Part shown: piece after piece, positions 51,549 through 61,017 of the stretch | Position numbering within the stretch: the first letter of the stretch is position 1 | How the letters are laid out: the number at the start of each line of letters is the position of its first letter | Assembly: GCF_029223195.1 (NCBI RefSeq) | Contig: NZ_JARHUF010000007.1 | Location: forward strand, 62,001-126,000 | Direction: 5' to 3' | Origin: Vibrio sp. CAU 1672 | GTDB taxonomy: Bacteria; Pseudomonadota; Gammaproteobacteria; Enterobacterales; Vibrionaceae | DNA: 64,000 nt | The notes under the pieces: model-generated | Told to the model about the DNA's origin: nothing | The model's database searches: none | The model's input: only the letters and a program-made list of their open reading frames with translations | Translations under genes and position numbers: made by a program

Positions 51549-53504
51549 ATGTCTCGTCTGTTTATCGCTGAAAAACCCAGTCTCGGCCGCGCTATTGCGG
51601 CGGCACTACCTAACCCTCAAAAGAAAGAACAAGGTTTTATCCGTTGTGGTAACGGCGATGTGGTGACCTGGTGTATCGGCCATTTATTAGAACAGGTCGA
51701 GCCGGACGCTTATGATGAACGTTATAAGAAGTGGAACCTGGCTGATCTGCCGATTGTGCCGCAGCAGTGGCAGTTGCGGCCACGGAAAACCGCCAGCAAA
51801 CAGCTGACGGTGATTCGTAAGTTGCTCAAAGATGCCGCGGAAGTGATTCACGCCGGAGATCCGGACCGGGAAGGACAGTTACTGGTCGATGAGGTGCTGG
51901 ATTATTGTAAGCTGGCCAAAGCGAAAAAAGCCGCGACTCAGCGGCTGCTGATTTCCGATCTGAACTTACCGGCCGTCAAGCGGGCGATCGGTAATATGCG
52001 CAGTAATCGCGATTTCATTCCCTTATCCGTTTCTGCACTGGCTCGTTCGCGCGCAGACTGGCTGTATGGCATGAACATGTCCCGTGCTTACACGCTGCTG
52101 GGGCAAAAAGCCGGTTATCAGGGGGTGTTATCGGTGGGGCGGGTGCAAACTCCGGTGTTGGGCCTGGTGGTAAGGCGCGACGAAGAAATCGAAAACTTTG
52201 TGCCGAAAGATTACTACACCCTGCATGCCCTGATCCCGTATCAGGATGGCCAGGGCGCGTTTGATATTTGTGCCCGCTGGAAGCCCAGTGACGCCTGTAA
52301 GCCGTGGCAGGATGAGGAGGGTCGGGTACTCAGCCGCAAACTGGTAGAGAACGTAGCCAGCCGGATAGCCAATCAGCCCGCAACGGTGACGGAATCGGAG
52401 CAGAAGCAGACCAAACAGGCACCACCGTTGCCGTACTCGTTATCGACGCTGCAGATTGATGCGGCGAAACGTTTTGGGATGAGTGCTCAGCAGGTTCTGG
52501 ATACCTGTCAGGCTCTGTATGAAAAGCACAAGTTGATCACCTATCCGCGTTCTGATTGTCGTTACCTGCCGATGGAGCATTTGGCGCAGGCGGACGCGGT
52601 GACAGCGGCGGTGGCAAATAATGCCAACGAACTGAATGGAGCGGTGCAGGGTGCTGATCTGGCCCTCAAGTCGAAGGCGTGGAACGACCAAAAGGTCGAT
52701 GCTCACCACGCGATCATTCCGACGCCAAAGCAGGCGAAGGTTAATGCGCTTTCCGCCAATGAGATGAAAGTGTATCAACTTATCGCACGCCAGTACTTAA
52801 TGCAGTTTTATCCGGCTGCAGTGTACGCGGAAGCTAAACTGATGTTCGGCATTGCCGGGGGAACCTTCGTTGCGAAAGGGCGGCAACTGGTCTCTCCGGG
52901 TTGGAAAGCCTTAATCGGCAAAACTGACAGCCCGGAGGAAGGGATTGACGCGGTGCCACCGTTAGCCAAAGGAACGGTGCTGACCTGTCGTGAAGGTGAA
53001 ATTAAAGACCGTAAAACTGAGCCTCCCAAACATTTCACTGAAGCGACACTATTGCAGGCCATGACGGGGATCGCCCGTTATGTGGCAGATAAAGAATTGA
53101 AAAAAATTCTCCGTGATACGGACGGATTAGGCACTGAAGCGACACGTGCCGGGATCCTTGATACCTTGTTCAAGAGGCAGCTTCTGACCCGGAAGGGCAA
53201 ATCGATCCTCAGTTCCCAGGCCGGGCGGGGCTTGATCCACGCGTTGCCTGAGGACGCGACCTATCCGGATATGACCGCGCACTGGGAACACCAGTTGCAG
53301 GGGATGGCGGAGCGTAATCAGGCATACCAGCCTTTTATGCAGGCTCTTGAACAGCGTATCGACAGTTTGATGGCCGAAGTCAAAGCCGGGCCAGTACCGG
53401 AATCGCTGCGCGATTTACCCAAAGTAGAACGACCGGCATTCAAACGTAAAAAGCGCGGTTATAGCAAAGCAGGTGCGACGAGGAAGCGTACCTCGGCTAA
53501 GTGA
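51549..53504 (+). CDS. topB: DNA topoisomerase III
   Basis: A type IA topoisomerase that decatenates replicating DNA with RecQ. The 651-residue protein has the TOPRIM start [16 protein letters not shown] and the acidic DPDREGQLL. The active tyrosine is in [14 protein letters not shown] (about residue 330). The C-terminus is basic ([16 protein letters not shown]) and lacks zinc fingers. The length matches E. coli TopB. There is no clear Shine-Dalgarno sequence before the ATG. Confidence 0.95.
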   Translation: MSRLFIAEKPSLGRAIAAALPNPQKKEQGFIRCGNGDVVTWCIGHLLEQVEPDAYDERYKKWNLADLPIVPQQWQLRPRKTASKQLTVIRKLLKDAAEVIHAGDPDREGQLLVDEVLDYCKLAKAKKAATQRLLISDLNLPAVKRAIGNMRSNRDFIPLSVSALARSRADWLYGMNMSRAYTLLGQKAGYQGVLSVGRVQTPVLGLVVRRDEEIENFVPKDYYTLHALIPYQDGQGAFDICARWKPSDACKPWQDEEGRVLSRKLVENVASRIANQPATVTESEQKQTKQAPPLPYSLSTLQIDAAKRFGMSAQQVLDTCQALYEKHKLITYPRSDCRYLPMEHLAQADAVTAAVANNANELNGAVQGADLALKSKAWNDQKVDAHHAIIPTPKQAKVNALSANEMKVYQLIARQYLMQFYPAAVYAEAKLMFGIAGGTFVAKGRQLVSPGWKALIGKTDSPEEGIDAVPPLAKGTVLTCREGEIKDRKTEPPKHFTEATLLQAMTGIARYVADKELKKILRDTDGLGTEATRAGILDTLFKRQLLTRKGKSILSSQAGRGLIHALPEDATYPDMTAHWEHQLQGMAERNQAYQPFMQALEQRIDSLMAEVKAGPVPESLRDLPKVERPAFKRKKRGYSKAGATRKRTSAK

Positions 53505-53557
53505 TAAGCGCTTACCATGTGCTGATTAATGGCCTGACTGATAACACTGGGTGAATG

Positions 53558-53590
53558 GCAGGGACGCTACAGGCGTCCCTGCTGCCTTTT
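53558..53590 (+). terminator. terminator after topB
   Basis: GCAGGGACGC and GCGTCCCTGC pair around TACAG, followed by TGCCTTTT. It overlaps the 3' end of the convergent LysR gene. Confidence 0.55.
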
Positions 53591-54457
53591 GACATGCTCT
53601 AGAACAAAATCGCGAAAGACCTGATTTGCCCTTGATAGGTAACTGTCGCGTCGCCATGCCAGGCTTAGGTCGATGCAAAATGGTTCTGCAAACGGACGGG
53701 TTACGATGCCATCGTTATCCTGAATCGCCACTTTCCACATAGGTGAAATCGCAAACCCCTGACGAATGACCGACTTGATCAGTGGCAGCAGGTTACTGCT
53801 GAAGGCCACGTTCGGGCGCATCTGCTCTTCACGGCTGATCTTCTCAATTAAGGTATGGAAATAGTAACCTTTTTGGAACAGCACCAGATCATGGGCGAGA
53901 AAGTCCCGGTACTCAATCAGTGGTTTTTCCGCGAGCGGATGATCCGAGGCCATACACACCACCATTTCTTCCTGGATGAGTTCCTCACTGCTGAGCTCAG
54001 GCACGAGATCTTTATCGGCAACCACTCCCAGTTCCAGCTCTCCATCGAGCAACTGCTGGCGAATACTGCGTGTCCCCGCATCGATGATATCTAATGACAG
54101 CCCCGGGTACTGGTGGCGGAAGGCCATCAGGATCGGCGGAAAGAAGTAGGACCCCATCATGCTGGGCAAGCCAATCTGGACTTCACCCTGATCCAGCCCT
54201 TCTATCGCCTGCATCGCCAGTTTGGCATCATTGGTTTGTTGCAGGATCTGCCGGGCGTGCTGGAGAAACTGCTGGCCGGCCTCGGTCAGGCTGACGCCTT
54301 TATCCCGTCGGTGGAATAACTGGGTTTTGAGTTCCGCCTCTAACTTTTTGATACTGGTACTGATGGCGGGCTGAGCCAGATTGAGCCGTCGGGCCGCCGC
54401 TGAAATGGTTCCGGTTTCAACCACTGTTGCAAAATGTAATAACTGTTTTAGTTCCAT
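53567..54457 (-). CDS. LysR family transcriptional regulator
   Basis: A 296-residue LysR protein: winged helix at 1-60 (LLHFATVVETGTISAAARRLNLAQPAISTSIKKLEAEL) and a substrate-binding-like domain behind. It is divergent from an MFS transporter, the common arrangement of a LysR regulator and its target. The ATG at 54457 is preceded by GGGAAAAG. The ligand is unknown. Confidence 0.92.
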   Translation of the reverse strand: MELKQLLHFATVVETGTISAAARRLNLAQPAISTSIKKLEAELKTQLFHRRDKGVSLTEAGQQFLQHARQILQQTNDAKLAMQAIEGLDQGEVQIGLPSMMGSYFFPPILMAFRHQYPGLSLDIIDAGTRSIRQQLLDGELELGVVADKDLVPELSSEELIQEEMVVCMASDHPLAEKPLIEYRDFLAHDLVLFQKGYYFHTLIEKISREEQMRPNVAFSSNLLPLIKSVIRQGFAISPMWKVAIQDNDGIVTRPFAEPFCIDLSLAWRRDSYLSRANQVFRDFVLEHVKRQQGRL

Positions 54458-54617
54458 GCTTTTCCCTGACCATGCCAAACCAGCGTTAACGGCAGGCCGT
54501 CAATATCTGCTTTTACGGGTATAAATAATTTTTATGGATCTAATAAGAACAGCATATTTTATTTATTGTCAAGCTCTCTTTATCCTAGCCCTATTCATCT
54601 CTCAGGGTATCGTATCA

Positions 54618-55820
54618 GTGAAAAAAATGACCCATTACAGCCGCTTGACGCTGACTGTTTGTCTTTGCTCGATTGTGACGTTTTCCAATATTTACTGGCT
54701 TCAGCCGTTATTGCCGTTGTTACAGCAGAGCTTTGGTGTCAGCTCAATGTCCGCTAATCTGGCGATGTCAGCGCCTTTATTCGGCATGGGGCTGGGTTTA
54801 TTGGTCTACGCCAGCTGGTCTGATGCGGTTGGCCGCTGTACGATTTTAATCGTCGGAACCGCCGTCGGGCTTTGCATCTCTTTTGTGTTACCACTGGTAG
54901 AGGATTACTCGCTGTTTCTTGCCTTGCGTTTTGTTCAGGGGAGCTTTCTGGCGACGTGCCCGGCGGTTGCCATTCCGCTGCTGGGTGATGAACTAAGAAA
55001 GAGCTGGCTACCGGCGGCGGTGGGTTTTTATATCGCTTCCAATACCATCGGCGGGATCAGCTGCCGTCTGCTTGGCGGGATCAGCTCTGAGTATCTGGGG
55101 GGATGGCAAGCGGCCGGTCACGTGATCGCGGCAATCAGTGCGGTACTGTTCTTGGTTGTATATCTCATTTTGCCGCAGCAGCGCCGCTTTAAACCAACCA
55201 GGTTTGCGTTAATGCCAAGTTTACAGGCCTTTGCCTCGCACCTTAAACGGCCTCAACTGGTGGTTATCTACCTGATCATTGGTTTGGCGTTTGGCTGTTT
55301 TGTTAACTTGTCCAATTATTTAATGATCGTGCTGGAGCAGGCACCTTATGCACTGCCAAGTGATGTGCGCAGTTTGTTGTTTCTGACCCTGCTGGGCGGC
55401 ACCACCAGCTCTTCTCTGGCAGGCAAGTTTTCTAAAAAGTACTCGCAAGCTACCGGAGTGGCAATTGGTATCGGGGTGATGTTATTCGCCAGCTTTGTGC
55501 TTGGTAATGGCCACTTAGCGATGCTGGTTGTTGGAATGGTACTCATGGCGGTGGGGTTCTTTTTCTGTCATGCCCAGGCAAGTGCTTTGGTTGGCCGTAG
55601 CGTCAACAAGGCAAAAGGCAGTGCACAGGCTCTGTATAGTCTATTTTATTATACCGGGGCAAGCGTCGGGGTGTTCTTCTTTGAGCCGCCTTTTCAGCAG
55701 TGGGGGTGGCAAGGCGTGTTGCTGAGTTCGCGTATCGCGCTGGCGATTTGCCTGGTATTGGTACTTGTCTATCAGGCATTGGCGGTGAAAGGCAGCAAGA
55801 CTGTGCCTCAAACCGTGTAG
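54618..55820 (+). CDS. MFS transporter, YnfM-like
   Basis: A 400-residue transporter with about twelve hydrophobic helices. The N-terminal FSNIYWLQPLLPLLQQSFGVS block and the motif A-like LVYASWSDAVGR link it to the YnfM/CynX-type MFS proteins. Substrate unknown. I use the GTG at 54618, ten bases after AGGG; ATG 54627 is equally possible. Likely regulated by the divergent LysR gene. The AT-rich intergenic region has an ATAAA...TTTAT dyad near 54520. Confidence 0.88.
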   Translation: MKKMTHYSRLTLTVCLCSIVTFSNIYWLQPLLPLLQQSFGVSSMSANLAMSAPLFGMGLGLLVYASWSDAVGRCTILIVGTAVGLCISFVLPLVEDYSLFLALRFVQGSFLATCPAVAIPLLGDELRKSWLPAAVGFYIASNTIGGISCRLLGGISSEYLGGWQAAGHVIAAISAVLFLVVYLILPQQRRFKPTRFALMPSLQAFASHLKRPQLVVIYLIIGLAFGCFVNLSNYLMIVLEQAPYALPSDVRSLLFLTLLGGTTSSSLAGKFSKKYSQATGVAIGIGVMLFASFVLGNGHLAMLVVGMVLMAVGFFFCHAQASALVGRSVNKAKGSAQALYSLFYYTGASVGVFFFEPPFQQWGWQGVLLSSRIALAICLVLVLVYQALAVKGSKTVPQTV

Positions 55821-55881
55821 CGTTTAAGCAGCGGCGCTCATCGAGCCTGGTACACCACCCGAGCTCAGGCTGGCTCGGTGA

Positions 55882-56565
55882 TCACCACGGGATCACGCTG
55901 CCATCATAGTTATAAAAACCGCCACTTTGCTCCGGGGTAAGGTTGTCAATGACGTTTGTCAGGCCCCGGGCTGATTCGGCAGTAGATATTAGTGCATTTG
56001 GCCCGCCCATTTCGGTTTTTACCCAGCCCGGATGCAGCGCGGCGACCGTAAAGCCGTGTGGCGTCAAATCGTTACTTAAACTTTTAACGACGGAGTTTAG
56101 GGCAGCCTTCGACGAGCGATAGATATAGCCACCACCTGAGGTGTTCTCTGTCATGCTGCCGACTTTGGAAGAGACGCAGGCGATCTTCTTCAGTGTGCCT
56201 TGCTCAAGCAACGGAAACAGCGCTTCAACCAGTTTGAGGGGGGCAATGGTATTAATTTCAAACACCTTGCGCCACTGGTCGACGTCGGTGTGGCCAAACC
56301 CGTACCCTTTAGGCCCGTAGTAACCCGCATTGTTGATCAAAATGTCGATCGCCGGAAGTTCGCGGGCCAGATCGTCAAAAGCAGCATAATCGGTGATGTC
56401 TACCTGGTGCAGGGTTAAGGCGTCAAACTGCTCCCCGAGTTGTTGCAGTTCACCGGCGCGGCTTATCTCCCGGAAAGTGGCATGTACCTGATAGCCGTGT
56501 TTGAGGTAATGTTTGGTTAAGCTCAGGCCAATGCCTCGGTTGGCACCGGTAATAAAGACCACCAT
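55882..56565 (-). CDS. short-chain dehydrogenase/reductase
   Basis: A 227-residue classical SDR: cofactor motif TGANRGIGL at 6-14, NNAG in ILINNAGYYG, catalytic Ser region VSSKVGSM and the YxxxK of YRSSKAALN. It resembles C-factor-like SDRs; the substrate is unknown. The start at 56565 follows GGAG. It is convergent with the MFS gene. Confidence 0.9.
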   Translation of the reverse strand: MVVFITGANRGIGLSLTKHYLKHGYQVHATFREISRAGELQQLGEQFDALTLHQVDITDYAAFDDLARELPAIDILINNAGYYGPKGYGFGHTDVDQWRKVFEINTIAPLKLVEALFPLLEQGTLKKIACVSSKVGSMTENTSGGGYIYRSSKAALNSVVKSLSNDLTPHGFTVAALHPGWVKTEMGGPNALISTAESARGLTNVIDNLTPEQSGGFYNYDGSVIPW

Positions 56566-56763
56566 AGTCACTCCATGAATCAGCAAAACATACGATGCCT
56601 CATTGTGGGATTGGATTTAAATAAAATCAACTGGCTATCCCGGAACACTTGAGGGAGTACAGCCCGTTAGCGATGCGTGTGCGCTGGCGCCAGCCGAGCC
56701 GTTGCAATTGAATCCCAGTTTAATCTTGCTATTATCCCAGCATGAGCCACCAACGGTTTCGTT

Positions 56764-57693
56764 ATGCTGCCTTTGATCTATCACCCTATCTATTCACAGC
56801 TGCCATTGCCTGACGGGCATCGTTACCCGATCATGAAATACCAGTACCTGTATGAGGCGGTTAACCGGCATATCTGTGATCAGATGTTAGATGGTGATCA
56901 GATCCAGTTCTTTCAGCCCTCGCCACTGAGCCTTGATGTGCTCAAAGCCATTCATTGCCAAGAGTACGTTGAGCAGCTGGTCAGCGGCACCTTGCCCGCC
57001 GCGAAGATGCGCCGGATTGGCTTTCCCTGGAGTGAAAAATTAATTGAGCGGACATTAACATCTGCCGCCGGTACGGTGTTAGCTGTGGAAAAAGCGCTTG
57101 AGTCCGGTATCGCGATCCACCTTAGCGGTGGTTACCATCACGCCCACCATAATTTCGGCAGTGGTTTCTGTCTGTTTAACGATCTGGTGGTGGCAGCACA
57201 CCGTGCGTTGGAGCATGAGCAGATCGACAAGGTGCTGATCATTGACAGTGATGTGCATCACGGGGATGGTACCGCGACATTGTGCCAGGAAGAGCCGGAT
57301 ATCATCACATTATCGTTTCATTGTGAAAAAAATTTCCCGGCCAGAAAGCCAGACTCGGATCTGGATGTACCTCTGCCGTGCGGGACCGGTGATGAGGACT
57401 TTCTCGATGCCTTTCGTGAAGTGGTGTCGATGGCGATGCACTTGCATCGACCGGATTTCGTCATTTATGACGCCGGGGTCGACATCCACGCGGAGGATGA
57501 ACTGGGGTATTTCAACGTCTCTACTGAAGCGATAGCTCAGCGTGACCGGTTTTTACTCCGGTTAATGAAAGAGCGGGGCACCCCGATTGCGGCGGTGGTC
57601 GGTGGTGGCTATCGCACCAATCATGCTGATCTGGTGCCAATACACCTTGAGCTTATTCTTGCTGCCCTCGATGTGTTTGGCCACAAGGAGTAA
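56764..57693 (+). CDS. histone deacetylase family protein
   Basis: A 309-residue zinc hydrolase of the HDAC/AcuC/acetylpolyamine amidohydrolase family. It has the His pair in GGYHHAHHNFGSGFCLFND (about 125-143), zinc ligands in DSDVHHGDGTA and DAGVDIHAEDELG, and the C-terminal GGGY. In bacteria such enzymes deacetylate polyamines or proteins; the substrate here is unknown. No Shine-Dalgarno sequence stands before the ATG. It is divergent from the SDR gene. Confidence 0.92.
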   Translation: MLPLIYHPIYSQLPLPDGHRYPIMKYQYLYEAVNRHICDQMLDGDQIQFFQPSPLSLDVLKAIHCQEYVEQLVSGTLPAAKMRRIGFPWSEKLIERTLTSAAGTVLAVEKALESGIAIHLSGGYHHAHHNFGSGFCLFNDLVVAAHRALEHEQIDKVLIIDSDVHHGDGTATLCQEEPDIITLSFHCEKNFPARKPDSDLDVPLPCGTGDEDFLDAFREVVSMAMHLHRPDFVIYDAGVDIHAEDELGYFNVSTEAIAQRDRFLLRLMKERGTPIAAVVGGGYRTNHADLVPIHLELILAALDVFGHKE

Positions 57694-57756
57694 GGTCATT
57701 ATGACGATAATGGTTTTCGTCAGTGAAACGATAAACAGTTAAAAGGATAATTAGGA

Positions 57757-58116
57757 ATGAAAATGCTTATCTCGATGGTACTGGTCATGTTCAGCTTTAC
57801 ACTTACTAGTGTGAGCGCTCATGCCTCTGAACGTGCTGAACAGGGCTGGCGGCTGGTCGAGCAGGGGGCTTTGCTGATTGATGTCAGGACGCCGCAGGAA
57901 TTTGCGGCCGGCCATCTGGAGCATGCGCGTAATTACCCGTTGTCTGAGTTTGTTTCTCATGTGGCTTTGATTGATAAGTCACAACCGATAGTGGTGTATT
58001 GCCGCAGTGGTAACCGATCAGGCAAGGCGTTTGATTACCTGATTTCGCAAGGTTATACCCAAGTCCACAATGCCGGCGGCTTAGAGGAGATGCGAAGCGT
58101 ACAGAGAGGTGAATAA
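57757..58116 (+). CDS. periplasmic rhodanese-like protein
   Basis: A 119-residue single-domain rhodanese with a signal peptide (about 1-24, cleavage after SAHA). The active loop is CRSGNRSGKA with the persulfide-carrying cysteine, and DVRTPQEFAAGHLEHARN is the rhodanese signature. Probably a periplasmic PspE-like sulfurtransferase. AAAAGGA lies upstream. Lies 63 bases after the HDAC gene. Confidence 0.9.
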   Translation: MKMLISMVLVMFSFTLTSVSAHASERAEQGWRLVEQGALLIDVRTPQEFAAGHLEHARNYPLSEFVSHVALIDKSQPIVVYCRSGNRSGKAFDYLISQGYTQVHNAGGLEEMRSVQRGE

Positions 58117-58239
58117 CTTGCTGCGGCCAGTCAGGCATAAACCGTTTCGGCAGACAGTGTAATAGATTGTAAACAGAAGTAAGCTCTAATAAAGAAAATA
58201 CACCGTGTGGTTTAAAGGGTACTACAGTTAGGATTAACG

Positions 58240-58260
58240 CCCGCCGGATACTCCGGCGGG
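58240..58260. promoter_or_regulatory. GC-rich hairpin before the zinc-ribbon gene
   Basis: CCCGCCGGA and TCCGGCGGG pair around TAC, with no T run behind, so it is not a terminator. It ends 14 bases before the GGGAGG ribosome site and may shape the 5' UTR. Confidence 0.5.
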
Positions 58261-58285
58261 TACGCCAACGTGAAGGGAGGTTATT

Positions 58286-58465
58286 ATGGAAAGATATTGC
58301 CCGATTTGCAGAACTGAAATGGTCGATAGAAATCGCATAGCTGTTTGCCCGAGGAACGATATCGGAGAGTGTTCTTACGATGGTTATCTGGATCACCAAA
58401 TGCAGACGGCCAGCGTTACTACCACTCCCCAGGATGAGCTCAGCCTGACTCAAGAGTTGAAATAA
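58286..58465 (+). CDS. 59-residue zinc-ribbon-like protein
   Basis: An ATG at 58286, five bases after a strong GGGAGG, opens a 59-codon frame ending in TAA at 58465. The product has CPIC at residues 5-8 and two further cysteines (CPRNDIGEC, about 21 and 29), a plausible zinc-binding set. The rest is polar (QTASVTTTPQDELSLTQEL). Function unknown. The good ribosome site and the cysteine spacing make it real rather than chance. Confidence 0.7.
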   Translation: MERYCPICRTEMVDRNRIAVCPRNDIGECSYDGYLDHQMQTASVTTTPQDELSLTQELK

Positions 58466-58478
58466 CTTTTCCCTCACT

Positions 58479-58510
58479 GGCCTGTGCGCGTGTACAGGCC
58501 TGACGCTTTT
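58479..58510 (+). terminator. possible terminator after the zinc-ribbon gene
   Basis: GGCCTGT and ACAGGCC pair around GCGCGTGT, then TGACGCTTTTT. Tail is separated by a few bases. Confidence 0.45.
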
Positions 58511-58593
58511 TCACCTTAATTCCCCCCAACCCCCTACTGTCGATAACCGGCGTTGATTCGGTGGTGAGGGGTTTTGCTGTGTTTGCAAACCGG

Positions 58594-59052
58594 TTAAATC
58601 GGCAGCTCGTGGGTTTGTTTCAGGGTTCGTACCACTAATGTTGAGCGGTAGGTTTTGATCGGAATGTCGTGGTAGTAATCCAAAAAATGATAAATGTAGT
58701 CGGTGTATTCAATCGCACTTTTAAACTTGGTGATCAGCAGGAAGTCCATATTGCCTGACACCAGGTAACAGCCCACCACTTCCGGGTTTTCCCGCACAAA
58801 GCGCTCCATCACACTGTCAATGTCGGCAGAGTCATCATGTAACTCAACAGAGAAAAAAGCCGTGATCTCGATGCCGACTTTGCGCTTATCGATTAAAACG
58901 CCTCGCCCGGTGATGATGCCTTGTTCCTCCAGGCGTTTGATCCTGCGGTGGCAGGCTGGTGGTGACAGTCCAATCTTATTGCCAATCTGTTCGAGGCTGG
59001 CGGTGCCATCCTTTTGCAGCGCTTTGAGTATGCTTAAATCAAATCCATCCAT
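58594..59052 (-). CDS. Lrp/AsnC family transcriptional regulator
   Basis: A 152-residue Lrp-type regulator: AsnC helix-turn-helix at 4-60 (LSILKALQKDGTASLEQIGNKIGLSPPACHRRIKRLEEQGIITG) and a RAM ligand domain behind (VGCYLVSGNMDFLLIT). Such regulators usually sense an amino acid and control neighbours. It faces the damaged gene pair across a 161-base AT-rich region (59053-59213) that probably holds its operators; I see no firm sites. Confidence 0.9.
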   Translation of the reverse strand: MDGFDLSILKALQKDGTASLEQIGNKIGLSPPACHRRIKRLEEQGIITGRGVLIDKRKVGIEITAFFSVELHDDSADIDSVMERFVRENPEVVGCYLVSGNMDFLLITKFKSAIEYTDYIYHFLDYYHDIPIKTYRSTLVVRTLKQTHELPI

Positions 59053-59213
59053 GTTTTTCTCTGCTTAACCTAGCCGTTGAATAATTGTCGATATTCACTA
59101 TCAAATACGCAAAATTATTATTCAAATACATTCATATAATAGCAAAGGTAAATACGAACGGTCTGTGCCGTTCACTCAACTAACCAACAACGTCGCGTTT
59201 GCTAGGAGACAAT

Positions 59214-60945
59214 ATGAAAGAGACCCACCTACTCACTGCTTTTGACACGCCAGCCTGGCAGGGGAAAAAGGATTTGGAGGCTGTCGGCATGCCCGAGCTG
59301 GCGTCGAAACTGGATAAGCTTTGGAGTGCTTATGTTGACGGCTGGACCCAGTCGGCGATTCAGGGTAATCCCTGGAGTGATGAAAACAACAGTGATCGCA
59401 GTAATTACCAGAACCCGTTAGGTAAAGAACTGGGGCCGGTATTTGATCGTCCTGTTTACCCGGCATGCATTTCCTAACCGGCTGAGCAAGTTTTATGGCG
59501 AGGGGCATATATCTGGTTTTAACAGCCAGTTAAGCTAGCCTTTGAGTGAAGAGCAACTTAATGAGTTGGCGGACCGGGGCTGCATTACTGAGCCGGGCAC
59601 GCAGCAGACTTATTACTTGTACAAAGACGGTGGGATTGATGAAAAACAAATCCTGACCGCGCCGAGCAGTAAGTCACTGTGCAGCGGGCAGCCCCAAAGC
59701 CAGCCATACGCCCCTCAGGGAGCACGCGGCTGGTTGGATGAATATTGTGAGTGGTCGATTACCTACGACAAACAGGGCAAGATGAAGCGCATTGTTTTTA
59801 CCTGTGAAAACCCGGCCTATTATTTTACTTTGTGGCAGGTGAGTCCCGAAGCAGTACTTAAACTGTATCAGTGTTATGTCGATCCGGCCGTGAAACTGGA
59901 AGATCTGTATTTACGCTCTAAAGATGGTCAACGTGTTGTGGTTGATCCTACCACCGGCCGGCCCGCTTATAATCCGACCAATAAATGGAACTCGGGGACA
60001 ATGCATGTTGCGGGACAATGCGGCGGTGCAATGCACCTGAAGTCACCACCCAATACCCTGAGTGCCGAGATAGAGCTCGGTGCTGCGGCAACTACTTTGC
60101 GCCAATGCGGCAATACGGATGAAGAAACCCTGCTCTGTTGCGGCCAGTTCGGTCAGCCGTACCGCAACTCGGATCCGCATATCGGGCAAGCGGTTAATAC
60201 CATTACCCAATATCTTCCCAGCCTTTCCGGTGGTGCTGCTAACGTTGCCACCCTGGCCAACCCGGTGGGCTTGTACTTGCAACAGCCGAGTTTAGATGAC
60301 TGGAAAGGCCCGAACGGGGAAGATCTCTGTGAGTACTGGGTGGTAGAGCGCGGGTTGGTGACGTCAGAGCGAAGCTATATCCTGCAAGCCAGTTTTGAGA
60401 TCCCGGCGTCGGCGGGTTTTGGCATTGAAGATTGCCGCATTAATCAAGACCGGATCACCCATGCCAGTGTTATAGCGCGCTACCTGTCGGTCGGGCTTTA
60501 TCTCCAGCCGATGTTTAATTCTTCGGCGCGCCAGGACGAGGCCTACCGATGTGTCGTCAGCCGCCCCGATCCACAAGCAAAACCGGATCTACTGCAACCA
60601 TTCACGTTATTTGAAGCCGAGTCGGTTTCCGATTTGCCGTGCAGCCTGATCCGCGGACAAACCAATTGCTATGCGCTGACGGTAAGTGATCTGGAGGAGG
60701 GAATCCAAGCCTCTGATATTTCAGTGCGGTTTGATGTTGAGGGTATTGAAGCTGTTGTCGATGATATTCGCAAGGTTGAGAGGATACTATCCGGGGGGAC
60801 CGAACTCGAGTCGATAGACGTGGTTTACCTGACGGTTACAACCTCTGTCCAGGCCCCGGTTGGCTTGGTAAAACTGGCCTTGTCCGCAGCTCAATGCACT
60901 CAGCCTCTTCTGTGGGCTCATGGCATGGCGATTGTGCTGGAATAA
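59214..60945 (+). pseudogene. unrecognised protein, disrupted by frameshift and amber codon
   Basis: An ATG at 59214 behind AGGAG opens a frame that stops at 59477 (YPACIS then stop). The next frame takes over at about 59460 with HAFPNRLSKFYGEGHIS and continues to TAG at 59536-59538, then PLSEEQLNELADRG and on to 60945. So one frameshift (about 59460) and one amber codon break a product of about 575 residues. Blocks include NPAYYFTLWQVSPEAVL, GTMHVAGQCGGAMHLKSPPN and RNSDPHIGQAVN. It has no clear signal peptide and many cysteines. I do not recognise the family. The amber codon alone could in principle be suppressed, but the frameshift could not. Confidence 0.75.
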
Positions 60946-61017
60946 AACGGAAAACTTAAACGGTATAGGGTGAAGGGAGTCTTATGCCGTTTGAGTCAAC
61001 GACCAAGGAGAATAATT

